Positions 18,462-25,399 of a stretch of 64,000 nt of DNA are shown in pieces; positions within the stretch are counted from its first letter, which is position 1; each line of letters begins with the position of its first letter. The stretch is from Bryobacteraceae bacterium (GTDB lineage Bacteria > Acidobacteriota > Terriglobia > Bryobacterales > Bryobacteraceae). The DNA lies in NCBI GenBank assembly GCA_026002875.1, contig BPGE01000001.1, positions 1,736,001-1,800,000 of the forward strand, written 5' to 3'. The notes under the pieces were generated by a model that ran no database searches, was not told the origin of the DNA, and saw only the letters and a list, made by a program, of their open reading frames with translations. A program made the position numbers and the translations under genes.

Positions 18462-18497
18462 GACGCGCAGGAGGCGCGTCCGCGGGCTGCCGCGGAC
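18462..18497 (+). promoter_or_regulatory. Two tandem hairpins before the exosortase gene
   Basis: A perfect 7-bp stem GACGCGC/GCGCGTC encloses the loop AGGAG (18462-18480). It directly abuts a perfect 8-bp stem GTCCGCGG/CCGCGGAC with loop GCTG (18478-18497). They fall in the 76-bp gap between the FemAB-like and exosortase genes. There is no T-tract, so a standard intrinsic terminator is unlikely. A GGA in a hairpin loop is the known recognition form for CsrA, and csrA lies 2.5 kb downstream, but regulation by CsrA is only a guess. Confidence 0.4.
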
Positions 18498-18530
18498 GAC
18501 CCTCCGGAGAGGGGCCGGACCAGTATCCGC

Positions 18531-19409
18531 ATGACCTTGCACGCCGCTCCTGCAGTGACGGAGAGAATCGGCAACCGCCGGTTTCCCTGGCTGCTGATCG
18601 CCTGGTTCAGCCTGTTGCTCGCCGCTCTGTACTACCCCGTGCTCGCCAATATGGTGCGGGACTGGTACAGGGACGAGGACATGGGCCACGGCTTCTTCGT
18701 CCCCGCCGTTTCCGCCTGGATCATCTGGCAGCAGAGGGACAGGCTGCTGGCGGCGTCCTACAGGCCCAGCCTTTGGGGGCTGGCGGTGGCCGCGCTTGGC
18801 GGCCTCTTCCTCTTCATTGGCACGCTTGCCGTGGAACAGACCGTCATGCGGGGCTCGTTCCTCATCTCCCTCTGGGGCGTGGTCATCAGCCTCGGCGGAT
18901 TCCGCCTTCTCTACGATCTCGCCTTCCCCCTGTTCCTCCTGGTCTTCATGATTCCCCTGCCGGCGGTCATCTACAACCAGATCACGTTCCCCCTCCAGCT
19001 GTTCGCCAGCCAGGTGGCGGAGACCGCACTCAGCCTGATGGGAATTCCGGTTCTTCGCGAAGGCAACATCCTCGAGCTGCCCAGCCAGCGGCTGTCCGTT
19101 GTCGAAGCGTGCAGCGGCATCCGCTCGCTGATGTCCCTCACGTACCTGTCCCTGATTTACGGCTACTTCTTCGACGCACGCATCTGGGTCCGGGCCGTCC
19201 TTCTGGTGCTGACGCCCGCCATCGCCATCCTCGTCAACGCCGTCCGCGTCACGCTCACCGGACTCCTCAGCGAGTACGATCCCGAGCTGGCCCAGGGCGT
19301 CTTCCACAGCATGGAAGGCTGGCTCATGTTCCTCCTCGCTCTCATCCTGCTCGTGGCCGTCCACCGGCTGCTTGGAAGGCTGGCACCCCGCCATGCTCCT
19401 GCAAACTGA
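18531..19409 (+). CDS. Exosortase (EpsH-related transpeptidase-like membrane protein)
   Basis: A 292-residue polytopic membrane protein with about eight hydrophobic segments. It holds all three exosortase catalytic signatures: Cys194 in VVEACSGIRSL, Arg239 in NAVRVTLTG, and His259 in FHSMEGWLMF. Exosortases cut C-terminal PEP-CTERM-type sorting signals and are normally encoded beside exopolysaccharide genes, as here. The EpsI-like gene follows and overlaps by 17 bp; in some exosortase subclasses that domain is fused. No clear PEP-CTERM substrate was found in the window. Confidence 0.93.
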   Translation: MTLHAAPAVTERIGNRRFPWLLIAWFSLLLAALYYPVLANMVRDWYRDEDMGHGFFVPAVSAWIIWQQRDRLLAASYRPSLWGLAVAALGGLFLFIGTLAVEQTVMRGSFLISLWGVVISLGGFRLLYDLAFPLFLLVFMIPLPAVIYNQITFPLQLFASQVAETALSLMGIPVLREGNILELPSQRLSVVEACSGIRSLMSLTYLSLIYGYFFDARIWVRAVLLVLTPAIAILVNAVRVTLTGLLSEYDPELAQGVFHSMEGWLMFLLALILLVAVHRLLGRLAPRHAPAN

Positions 19410-20073
19410 CATCCTGAAGCCCGGCCGCCGCCGCACGGCCGTCCTCCTCAGCCTGCTCCTGGTCTGCCAGGCTGCGGCCTATCATCTCATGCCGAAAACC
19501 GAGCGCGACTTCGCCGCCAGGCCTCTCCGCGAGTTCCCCGCAGAAGTCGACGGCTGGCGCATGATCGCCGATTACGAAATCGATCCCGATGTCCAGCGTG
19601 TCCTGCGTGCCGACGACAGCCTGAACCGCGTCTACCTTCGCCCCGGTTCTCCGGCCACTGTCAACCTGTTTGTCGCGTTCTTCCGCTCCCAGACCACGGG
19701 CGTCGCGCCCCACTCCCCCAAGAACTGCCTGCCCGGCTCAGGCTACGCCCCGCTGGATTCCGGCACCGTCCGCGTCCAGCTGCCCTCGGGACGCTCCGTC
19801 GAGGTCAACCGCTACATCGTCGCCCGCGGCGCCTCCCGCAGCCTCGTCCTCTACTGGTACCAGACCCCCGCCAGAATTGTCGCCAGCGAATACGCCGCCA
19901 AGTTCTGGCTCGTCGCCGATTCCCTCCGATACCGCCGGTCCGACACAAGCCTCGTCCGACTCGTGGTTCCGATGGAGGAGGGAGCCCCTGCCGAGCAGGA
20001 GGCTCTGGCCTTCGCCCGCGCGGTTCTCCCTCAGCTCAGCCAGTTCCTGCCCCGTCTCGACGACGGCCAATGA
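19393..20073 (+). CDS. epsI: EpsI-family protein (DUF3485), exosortase partner
   Basis: A 226-residue protein from the ATG at 19393 (MLLQTDILKPGRRR). One N-terminal hydrophobic segment (residues 15-31) serves as signal or anchor, followed by a periplasmic domain. It carries the family motif His107-Ser-Pro-x-x-Cys112-x-Pro-Gly-Ser-Gly and the later VNRYIVARGASRSLVLYWYQ. EpsI-type proteins are obligate neighbours or fusion partners of several exosortases and are needed for exopolysaccharide production; the biochemical role is not settled. It overlaps the exosortase gene by 17 bp. Confidence 0.88.
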   Translation: MLLQTDILKPGRRRTAVLLSLLLVCQAAAYHLMPKTERDFAARPLREFPAEVDGWRMIADYEIDPDVQRVLRADDSLNRVYLRPGSPATVNLFVAFFRSQTTGVAPHSPKNCLPGSGYAPLDSGTVRVQLPSGRSVEVNRYIVARGASRSLVLYWYQTPARIVASEYAAKFWLVADSLRYRRSDTSLVRLVVPMEEGAPAEQEALAFARAVLPQLSQFLPRLDDGQ

Positions 20074-20154
20074 GCCGGATCAACGTCACCGCCCCCTGAA
20101 TCAGCAGATAGTGCACCCACACGATCAGCCTGTCCGCGCGCAGGCGCCAGCTCT

Positions 20155-20445
20155 TCATTCGGCGTCCGGAAATGCGAGGCGGTATTGCCGCTTCGGAAAG
20201 AAATCCCGCACCGTCCGCTCCGGCGAACTGCGCGCCACATACAGAACCCGCCCCCCGGCGCGATTCGCCATCTCCCGTGCCACCGCCAGCTCCTGATCCG
20301 CTTCTTCAAGCCCGGGCGCGTCCCCGGACTTCAGCCACTCTTCCGTCCACCGGTTCAGGCACCGCTCCCAGCCCAGATCGGCGCATCGCCACTCCCCGTG
20401 CCGCAGCACCGCCTTGTGCTTCCCCAGACTCAGAATCACGCCCAT
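20155..20445 (-). CDS. Small hypothetical protein
   Basis: A 96-residue frame from the ATG at 20445 (MGVILSLGKHKAVLRHGEWRC) to a stop at 20155, ending FFPKRQYRLAFPDAE. It has no signal peptide or membrane segment and a mixed charged composition. The segment HGEWRCADLGWERCLNRWTEEWL is not low-complexity, which favours a real gene over an antisense shadow. The frame is also open upstream to 20577, but that part is Gly/Ser-rich. I recognise no family. It is convergent with epsI (81-bp gap) and divergent from fliW (94-bp gap). Confidence 0.5.
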   Translation of the reverse strand: MGVILSLGKHKAVLRHGEWRCADLGWERCLNRWTEEWLKSGDAPGLEEADQELAVAREMANRAGGRVLYVARSSPERTVRDFFPKRQYRLAFPDAE

Positions 20446-20539
20446 CGACTGCCTGCCGGAAATTCCCGTTGTACCACAAAGCCCGCTTCCATCGGAGATT
20501 TCTCCGCCACCAAGCCCACTGTTTCCAAGAGTGGCAACC

Positions 20540-20962
20540 ATGGCCGAGCCGTCTTCCGCATCCCCCTGCGTCACCACCTACCGCTTCCCTTTCGGGATCC
20601 CCGCTTTCGAGCACCTCACCAGCTTCCGCCTCGTCACCGACCCCGCCTGGGCGCCCCTCGCCGTGCTCGAGAGCGAATCCGAACCCCCCGTGCGCTTCGC
20701 CTGCGCCCCGGTGGCGTTGCTGATGCCAGACTACCGCCTCGAACTGTCCAGCGACGAAAAAGCCGCCCTGAAGTGCCCTGAAGACCAGTCCGGACTGCTC
20801 CTCTATGCCATCCTCACCTTTCCCCAGTCCGGCCCCCCCACCGCCAATCTCCTCGCGCCCGTCGTCCTGAACCCCGAGACGCGCCTTGGCGTCCAGTCCG
20901 TGCAGGCGCACTTCCCCTACTCCCACCTGCATCCTCTCCGCCAGGAGTCCCCATGTTTGTGA
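20540..20962 (+). CDS. fliW: Flagellar assembly factor FliW-like, CsrA antagonist
   Basis: A 140-residue protein from the ATG at 20540 (MAEPSSASPCVTTYRFPFGIPAFEHL). It follows the FliW pattern: an RFPFGIPAFE-type start, then APLAVLESESEPPVRFACAPVALLMPDYRLEL, and a late NLLAPVVLNPETRLGVQSV corresponding to the family's NLxAPIVIN..R.G.Q. FliW binds CsrA and blocks its RNA binding. The stop lies 10 bp inside csrA, so the antagonist and its target are translationally coupled. No flagellar gene is in the window, so the pair may control other CsrA targets here. Confidence 0.85.
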   Translation: MAEPSSASPCVTTYRFPFGIPAFEHLTSFRLVTDPAWAPLAVLESESEPPVRFACAPVALLMPDYRLELSSDEKAALKCPEDQSGLLLYAILTFPQSGPPTANLLAPVVLNPETRLGVQSVQAHFPYSHLHPLRQESPCL

Positions 20963-21258
20963 TCCGCCGCAAAATCGGCCAGTCCATCCGCATCGGCGAC
21001 GACATCGTGGTCGAGATCCTCGATGCGACGCCGAACCGCGTCAAGCTCGGCGTTCACGCCCCGTCCGCCGTCCGCGTCATCCGGTCGGAGGTGCTCGTCG
21101 CCGCCGAGCAGAACCGGCAGGCTGCGCGCGGTCCTCGCCTCGAGTCCCTCTCCGCCCTCGCCGCCCATTTCCGGACCGCCGCCCCCTCCGCCGAGCTGCG
21201 CGAGAGCCGCCAGTCCGCCGGCCGGCAACCGGTTCCGGACACCTCGCAACGGCCCTGA
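20953..21258 (+). CDS. csrA: Carbon storage regulator CsrA with extended C-terminus
   Basis: A 101-residue protein whose first 55 residues are a typical CsrA: MFVIRRKIGQSIRIGDDIVVEIL, VKLGVHAPSAVRVIRSEV, then EQN. It dimerises and binds GGA motifs in mRNA leaders to repress or stabilise messages. A ribosome site (CAGGAG) lies just before the ATG, inside the end of fliW. CsrA is normally about 60 residues; the extra 40 or so are Arg/Ala/Ser/Pro-rich with no visible fold. The extension may be disordered or may affect the FliW interaction. Confidence 0.93.
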   Translation: MFVIRRKIGQSIRIGDDIVVEILDATPNRVKLGVHAPSAVRVIRSEVLVAAEQNRQAARGPRLESLSALAAHFRTAAPSAELRESRQSAGRQPVPDTSQRP

Positions 21259-21303
21259 CACCCCAGCCAGGATCCAAGACTCCCGTACTGGGAAAAACGC
21301 ACC

Positions 21304-21340
21304 CCCGGTTTTCATTTCAGGTCTTTACCTGAAATCCGGG
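21304..21340. promoter_or_regulatory. Long inverted repeat between csrA and the DUF5658 gene
   Basis: A perfect 9-bp inverted repeat ATTTCAGGT / ACCTGAAAT with loop CTTT (21314-21335) is enclosed by a second stem CCCGG / CCGGG (21304-21308 with 21336-21340), leaving a 5-nt bulge TTTTC. It ends 10 bp before the next start codon, just ahead of its AAGG ribosome site. It lacks a T-tract. It could be a factor-independent terminator variant, a translational control hairpin, or a dimer operator; the sequence does not decide. Confidence 0.5.
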
Positions 21341-21350
21341 ATAAGGTTGA

Positions 21351-21713
21351 ATGGAACTGATGGCGCAGCCTCAAGTATCCGCCGGAGTCCGCGGGCAAGT
21401 CATCGCACTGAGCCCGGGGAGGACTTTTCTGATTTACGCCTACCTCCAGGCCCTCGATGTCATGACCACGCTCGCCTTTCTGCTCGCGGGAGTCCAGGAA
21501 GCCAACCCTCTCGTGCGGCAGGCGATCCACTGGATGGGCAGTCCTCTCGGCGGGCTGCTGGTGGTGAAGCTGGCTGCGCTGCTGCTCGGACTGTTCTGCT
21601 GGGCAAGCGACCGGCTGCGCCTGCTTCAGCGGGCCAATGTGTTTTTCGCGCTCCTGGTGGCGTGGAACCTCTGCTGCCTCGTGCTCGGTCTGGGCGGCGT
21701 GGCGCGCCCCTGA
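21351..21713 (+). CDS. DUF5658-type small membrane protein
   Basis: A 120-residue protein with about three hydrophobic segments (residues 25-45, 60-83 and 95-116). It has the pattern ALDVMTTLAFLLAGVQEANPLVRQAI, matching the conserved LDxxTT...GxxExNPLxR of DUF5658. The function of that family is unknown. The start at 21351 has AAGG five bases upstream, right after the 21304-21340 hairpin; an ATG three codons in is an alternative. It is convergent with the Flp pilin gene. Confidence 0.75.
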   Translation: MELMAQPQVSAGVRGQVIALSPGRTFLIYAYLQALDVMTTLAFLLAGVQEANPLVRQAIHWMGSPLGGLLVVKLAALLLGLFCWASDRLRLLQRANVFFALLVAWNLCCLVLGLGGVARP

Positions 21714-21754
21714 ACCCGGCTGATTCGCTTTCCCGCTCCCCCCGCTGCCATCCG

Positions 21755-21988
21755 TTACGTCTGCGCGGTCGAGTTTGTCAGGATCTCGGCGATGCGGTTG
21801 TAAATCGCCCGCATGGTTGCTGTGGAAGTATAGGGAATCAGCGCCGCGCACGCCACCGCGATGAAGCCGATGATCAGCGCATATTCCACCAGGTCTTGCC
21901 CCTTCTGTTCCGCGCGCCCTGACCCCGGCCTCAGCTCCGCCAGACGCCGCCAGAGGAGCCACGCCCTTTCTTTCACCCGACGGTGCAT
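21755..21988 (-). CDS. Flp/Fap-type IVb prepilin (orphan)
   Basis: A 77-residue protein. The second of two adjacent ATGs (21988) is 6 bp from a GGAGG; the first (21991) is closer than usual. It has a basic leader, the prepilin cleavage region KGQDLVEYALIIGFIAVACAALIPY with Glu at +5, and a short tail. The motif is that of Flp pilins secreted by Tad machines for adhesion. No tad genes are nearby, so the assembly machinery must be elsewhere. The leader of about 30 residues is longer than most Flp leaders. Confidence 0.8.
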   Translation of the reverse strand: MHRRVKERAWLLWRRLAELRPGSGRAEQKGQDLVEYALIIGFIAVACAALIPYTSTATMRAIYNRIAEILTNSTAQT

Positions 21989-22131
21989 CATAGTCCTCCA
22001 ACGCCTTCAGTACTAGTTCCATCTTGGTTTTAGTTTGCTCCCCCATCAACCAAGCAAAGGCCGTAGAACGTTGTAAAAGTTAACCTAGTTCCTCCGCTCC
22101 GCCGCCGCCCCCCGCACCGGTCTTTTTCCTC

Positions 22132-23610
22132 GTGTCTCCCCTCGGCCGATTCGACTACACTGTTGATTTGCCCCTCAAGCTCAGCATCCTGATCCCGGTT
22201 TATAACGAGCGCACCGTGGTCCGCCGAAGTCTGGAGCAGGTCCTTCGCGCGCCTCTGCCAGAAGGCATGGAACGCGAGCTTGTCATCGTCGACGACTGCT
22301 CCCGCGACGGCACGTGGGACATCCTCCAGGAAATCGCCGCCAGCCACCCCTGCATCCGGCTGTTCCGCCACCAGGTCAACCAGGGCAAGGGCGCCGCCGT
22401 CCGCACCGCCATCGGCCACGCCGAAGGCGATTTCTGCCTCATTCAGGACGCCGACCTCGAATACGACCCCCAGGAATACCCCATTCTCCTCAAGCCCCTC
22501 CTCGAAGGCCGCGCCGACGCCGTCTTCGGCTCCCGCTACCTCGCCGGCGAAAGCCGCCGCGTGCTGCCCTTCTGGCACACGGTCATCAACCAGACCCTCA
22601 CTCTCATCTCCAACATCTTTTCCAACATCCACGTCACCGACATGGAGACCTGCTACAAGGTCTTCCGCACCGATCTGCTCAAGTCCATCCCCATCCGCTC
22701 CAACCGTTTCGGCTTCGAGCCGGAAATCACGATGAAATGCGCCAAGCGCCGGCTGCGCATTTACGAAGTCCCCATCAGCTATCACGGCCGCACCTACGAG
22801 GAAGGCAAGAAAATCGGCTGGAAGGACGGCCTGCAGGCCCTCGGCGTCATTCTCAAGTTCTGGCTCATCGACGACCTGTACGCCGACACCCGCGGCCGCG
22901 AGGCCATCATCAACCTCACCCGCACGCCCGCCTACATCGAATGGCTCTGCTCCCTCCTCCGCAGGGAGCTCGGCGACAGCGTCTTCGAGCTCTCCGCCGG
23001 TCTCGGCACCTTCACCGCCCGCCTCATGGGACGCCGCCTCCGCTACGTGGCCGTCGATCCTGACCCCCTTCACCTGCACGCCCTCCAGAACCGCTTCCTC
23101 CGCACGCCCAACGTCGAAATCGGCTGCTGCCGCCCGGATGCGCCCGAAGATTTCGAGCCCTGGGCCGGCCAGTTCGACAGCGCCCTTGCGGTCAACGTGC
23201 TCGAAGGCCTCGAAAAGCCCGAGGCCGCATTGCAGGGCATGGGCCGCGTCCTCCGACCCGGCGGCCGGCTCCTCCTCGTCGCCCCGCAGGGTCCCTGGCT
23301 CTACGGCAGCGTGGACCGGGCCATGGGCCAGCTGCGCCGCTTCCGCAAGAACGATATCGCCCGGATGCTCGAGCAATCCGGCTTCGAACTGCTCTGGATC
23401 CGCGACATCAACAAGGCCGGCGTCTTCGGCTGGTGGCTCGCCTCCCGTCTCTTCCACCGCCGGCGGCTGTCGAAGCTCACCCTCAAGCTCTTCGACAAAA
23501 CCGTCTGGCTGTGGCGCCTCGCAGACCGCCTCCTGCCCTGGCGCGGCCTCACCATGGTGGTTGCGGCGAAGTGGAAAGGCTCGGACAGCCGGCCCGATCG
23601 GTTAGACTAG
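22132..23610 (+). CDS. Fused GT2 glycosyltransferase and SAM methyltransferase
   Basis: A 492-residue two-domain protein. Residues 13-245 are a GT2 dolichol-phosphate-mannose-synthase-like domain (LSILIPVYNE, VIVDDCSRDGTWD, NQGKGAAVRTAI, DADLEYDP, VFGSRY, ETCYKVFR). Residues 265-480 are a class I methyltransferase (VFELSAGLGTFTARL near 283, VAVDPD, LAVNVLEGLEKPEAALQGMGRVLRPGGRLLLVAP). It may make a polyprenyl-phosphate-linked sugar and methylate it or an associated glycan. The start is weakly supported: GTG at 22132 or TTG at 22168, neither with a good ribosome site. It heads a run with the sugar isomerase and epimerase genes. Confidence 0.85.
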   Translation: MSPLGRFDYTVDLPLKLSILIPVYNERTVVRRSLEQVLRAPLPEGMERELVIVDDCSRDGTWDILQEIAASHPCIRLFRHQVNQGKGAAVRTAIGHAEGDFCLIQDADLEYDPQEYPILLKPLLEGRADAVFGSRYLAGESRRVLPFWHTVINQTLTLISNIFSNIHVTDMETCYKVFRTDLLKSIPIRSNRFGFEPEITMKCAKRRLRIYEVPISYHGRTYEEGKKIGWKDGLQALGVILKFWLIDDLYADTRGREAIINLTRTPAYIEWLCSLLRRELGDSVFELSAGLGTFTARLMGRRLRYVAVDPDPLHLHALQNRFLRTPNVEIGCCRPDAPEDFEPWAGQFDSALAVNVLEGLEKPEAALQGMGRVLRPGGRLLLVAPQGPWLYGSVDRAMGQLRRFRKNDIARMLEQSGFELLWIRDINKAGVFGWWLASRLFHRRRLSKLTLKLFDKTVWLWRLADRLLPWRGLTMVVAAKWKGSDSRPDRLD

Positions 23611-23624
23611 ACAATTGCTTTCAT

Positions 23625-24458
23625 ATGGGACAACGTTTCCGCCACGCCATCTGCAATGAGATCTACCAGGGCTGGGATTTCGCCGATGCCTGCCGTCACA
23701 TGAAGGCGGCCGGCTATGAGGGCATCGAAATCGCTCCGTTCACTCTCTCCGAAGACCCTTGCAACATCCCGGAAGCCGACCGCCGCCAGTACCGCGAAAT
23801 TCTCGAGGGCGAAGGACTCCTCTTCGTCGGCCTGCACTGGCTGATGGTCGCCCCCAAAGGCCTCCACGTCACCACCCCCGATGACGGGCTCCGCGCCAGA
23901 AGCTGGGAGCACATCCGCGGCCTCATCGATCTCTGCGCCGATCTCGGCGACGCGGGCGTCATGGTCTTCGGCTCGCCTCTCCAGCGCGGCACCACCGGCG
24001 GCAGCACCCGCGAAGAGGCCACGCAGCGCTTCATCGAGGGGCTCGCTTCCGTCGCGCCCCATGCCGAACAGCGCGGCGTCACCATCCTCGTCGAAGCTCT
24101 CCCCAAAAACCAGACCGACGTCATCGGCACGCTCGCCGAAGCCGTCGACGTCGTGCGCCAGGTCAACAGCCCCGCCGTCGCCACCATGTTCGACACCCAC
24201 AACGCCGTCGACGAGACCGAGCCGCACGACGTCCTCATCGAGCGCTACTTCCCCCTCATCCGCCACGTCCACGTCAACGAGACCGACGGCGGACACTGCG
24301 GCACCGGCGACTACGACTTCCGCCCCGTCCTCGCCGCCCTCGCGCGCCTCGGCTACCGGGGCTGGATTTCCCTCGAAGCCTTCGATTTCACCCCCGGCGC
24401 CGAACGCATCGCCACCGAGAGCATCCGCTACCTGAACTCCATCATCGAGGAACTATGA
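23625..24458 (+). CDS. Sugar phosphate isomerase/epimerase (xylose-isomerase-like TIM barrel)
   Basis: A 277-residue TIM barrel from the ATG at 23625 (MGQRFRHAICNEIYQGWDF). It has typical AP_endonuc_2-type elements: AAGYEGIEIAPF, DLGDAGVMVFGSP, VTILVEALPKNQTDVIGT (metal-binding Glu), TMFDTHNAVDE and HVHVNETDGGHCGTGDYDF. The metal residues of hydroxypyruvate- and tagatose-type isomerases appear present. The reaction is an isomerisation or 3-epimerisation of a small sugar, but the substrate is unknown. The epimerase gene follows with an ATGA overlap. Confidence 0.85.
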   Translation: MGQRFRHAICNEIYQGWDFADACRHMKAAGYEGIEIAPFTLSEDPCNIPEADRRQYREILEGEGLLFVGLHWLMVAPKGLHVTTPDDGLRARSWEHIRGLIDLCADLGDAGVMVFGSPLQRGTTGGSTREEATQRFIEGLASVAPHAEQRGVTILVEALPKNQTDVIGTLAEAVDVVRQVNSPAVATMFDTHNAVDETEPHDVLIERYFPLIRHVHVNETDGGHCGTGDYDFRPVLAALARLGYRGWISLEAFDFTPGAERIATESIRYLNSIIEEL

Positions 24459-25399
24459 CGATCCCCGTCGTCACGGGCGGCGCCGGCTTCATCGGGTCCG
24501 CGCTCGTCCGCGCGCTGCTGGCCCAGGGCGCCCCGCGCGTCGCGGTCATCGACAATCTGTCCTCGGGCAGGGAAGAGAACCTGGCCGAAGTCCGCAGCAG
24601 CGTCGACCTGCACCAGGCCGACATCCGCGATTACGCCCGCATCGCTCCCCTGCTCGCGGGCGCGCCCGTCGTCTACCACCTCGCCGCCATTCCCTCCGTC
24701 CCCCGCTCCATCTCCGACCCCGTCCCCTCCCACGAGGCCAACATCGACGGCACCTTCAACGTCCTCCGCGCCGCCGTCGAAGGCCGCGCCGGACGCGTCG
24801 TCTACGCCGCCTCCTCCTCCGCCTACGGCGACACCGAAGTGCTGCCGAAAACCGAATCCATGGCCCCGCGCCCCAAGTCTCCCTACGCCCTGCAGAAGCT
24901 CGCCGGCGAATATTACTGCTCCGTCTTCACCGCCTGCTACGGCCTCGAAACCGTCTCCCTGCGCTTCTTCAACGTCTTCGGCCCGCGCCAGGACCCCTCC
25001 AGCCCCTACTCCGGCGTCCTCAGCATCTTCATGAAGCGCCTCCTCGAGCGCCGCCCGCCCGTCATCTACGGGGACGGCGAACAGAGCCGCGACTTCACCT
25101 ACGTCGAAGACGTCGCCGAACTCTGTCTCAAGGCCGCCCGCGCTCCCGCCTCCATCGTTTCCGGCAGGGTCTACAACGCCGGCAACGGCCGCCGCTACAC
25201 CCTCAACGAGACCTGGCGCCTCCTGTGCCGGATGGAAGGCGTCGACATCCAGCCAGAGTATGGCCCGCCCCGTCCCGGCGACGTCCGCCACTCCCAGGCG
25301 GACACCGCCGCCGCCGTCCGCGACCTCGGCCACGCGCCCCGCTTCTCTTTTGAAGAAGGCCTCCGCCGCACCCTCGAGTGGTACCGCTCCACTCTTTAA
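24455..25399 (+). CDS. NAD-dependent nucleotide-sugar 4-epimerase (WbpP/GalE-like)
   Basis: A 314-residue extended SDR: VVTGGAGFIGSALV, AAIPSVPRSISDP, ASSSAYGDTE, the YALQK catalytic Tyr/Lys pair, RFFNVFGPRQDPSSPYSGVLSIF, YGDGEQSRDFTYVEDV. The last two segments are typical of UDP-GlcNAc/UDP-Gal epimerases of the WbpP group. It is translationally coupled to the sugar isomerase gene and overlaps the convergent decarboxylase gene at the 3' ends by 4 bp. It is a second epimerase besides 13349-14323, which suggests a polysaccharide with several epimerised sugars. Confidence 0.87.
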   Translation: MTIPVVTGGAGFIGSALVRALLAQGAPRVAVIDNLSSGREENLAEVRSSVDLHQADIRDYARIAPLLAGAPVVYHLAAIPSVPRSISDPVPSHEANIDGTFNVLRAAVEGRAGRVVYAASSSAYGDTEVLPKTESMAPRPKSPYALQKLAGEYYCSVFTACYGLETVSLRFFNVFGPRQDPSSPYSGVLSIFMKRLLERRPPVIYGDGEQSRDFTYVEDVAELCLKAARAPASIVSGRVYNAGNGRRYTLNETWRLLCRMEGVDIQPEYGPPRPGDVRHSQADTAAAVRDLGHAPRFSFEEGLRRTLEWYRSTL

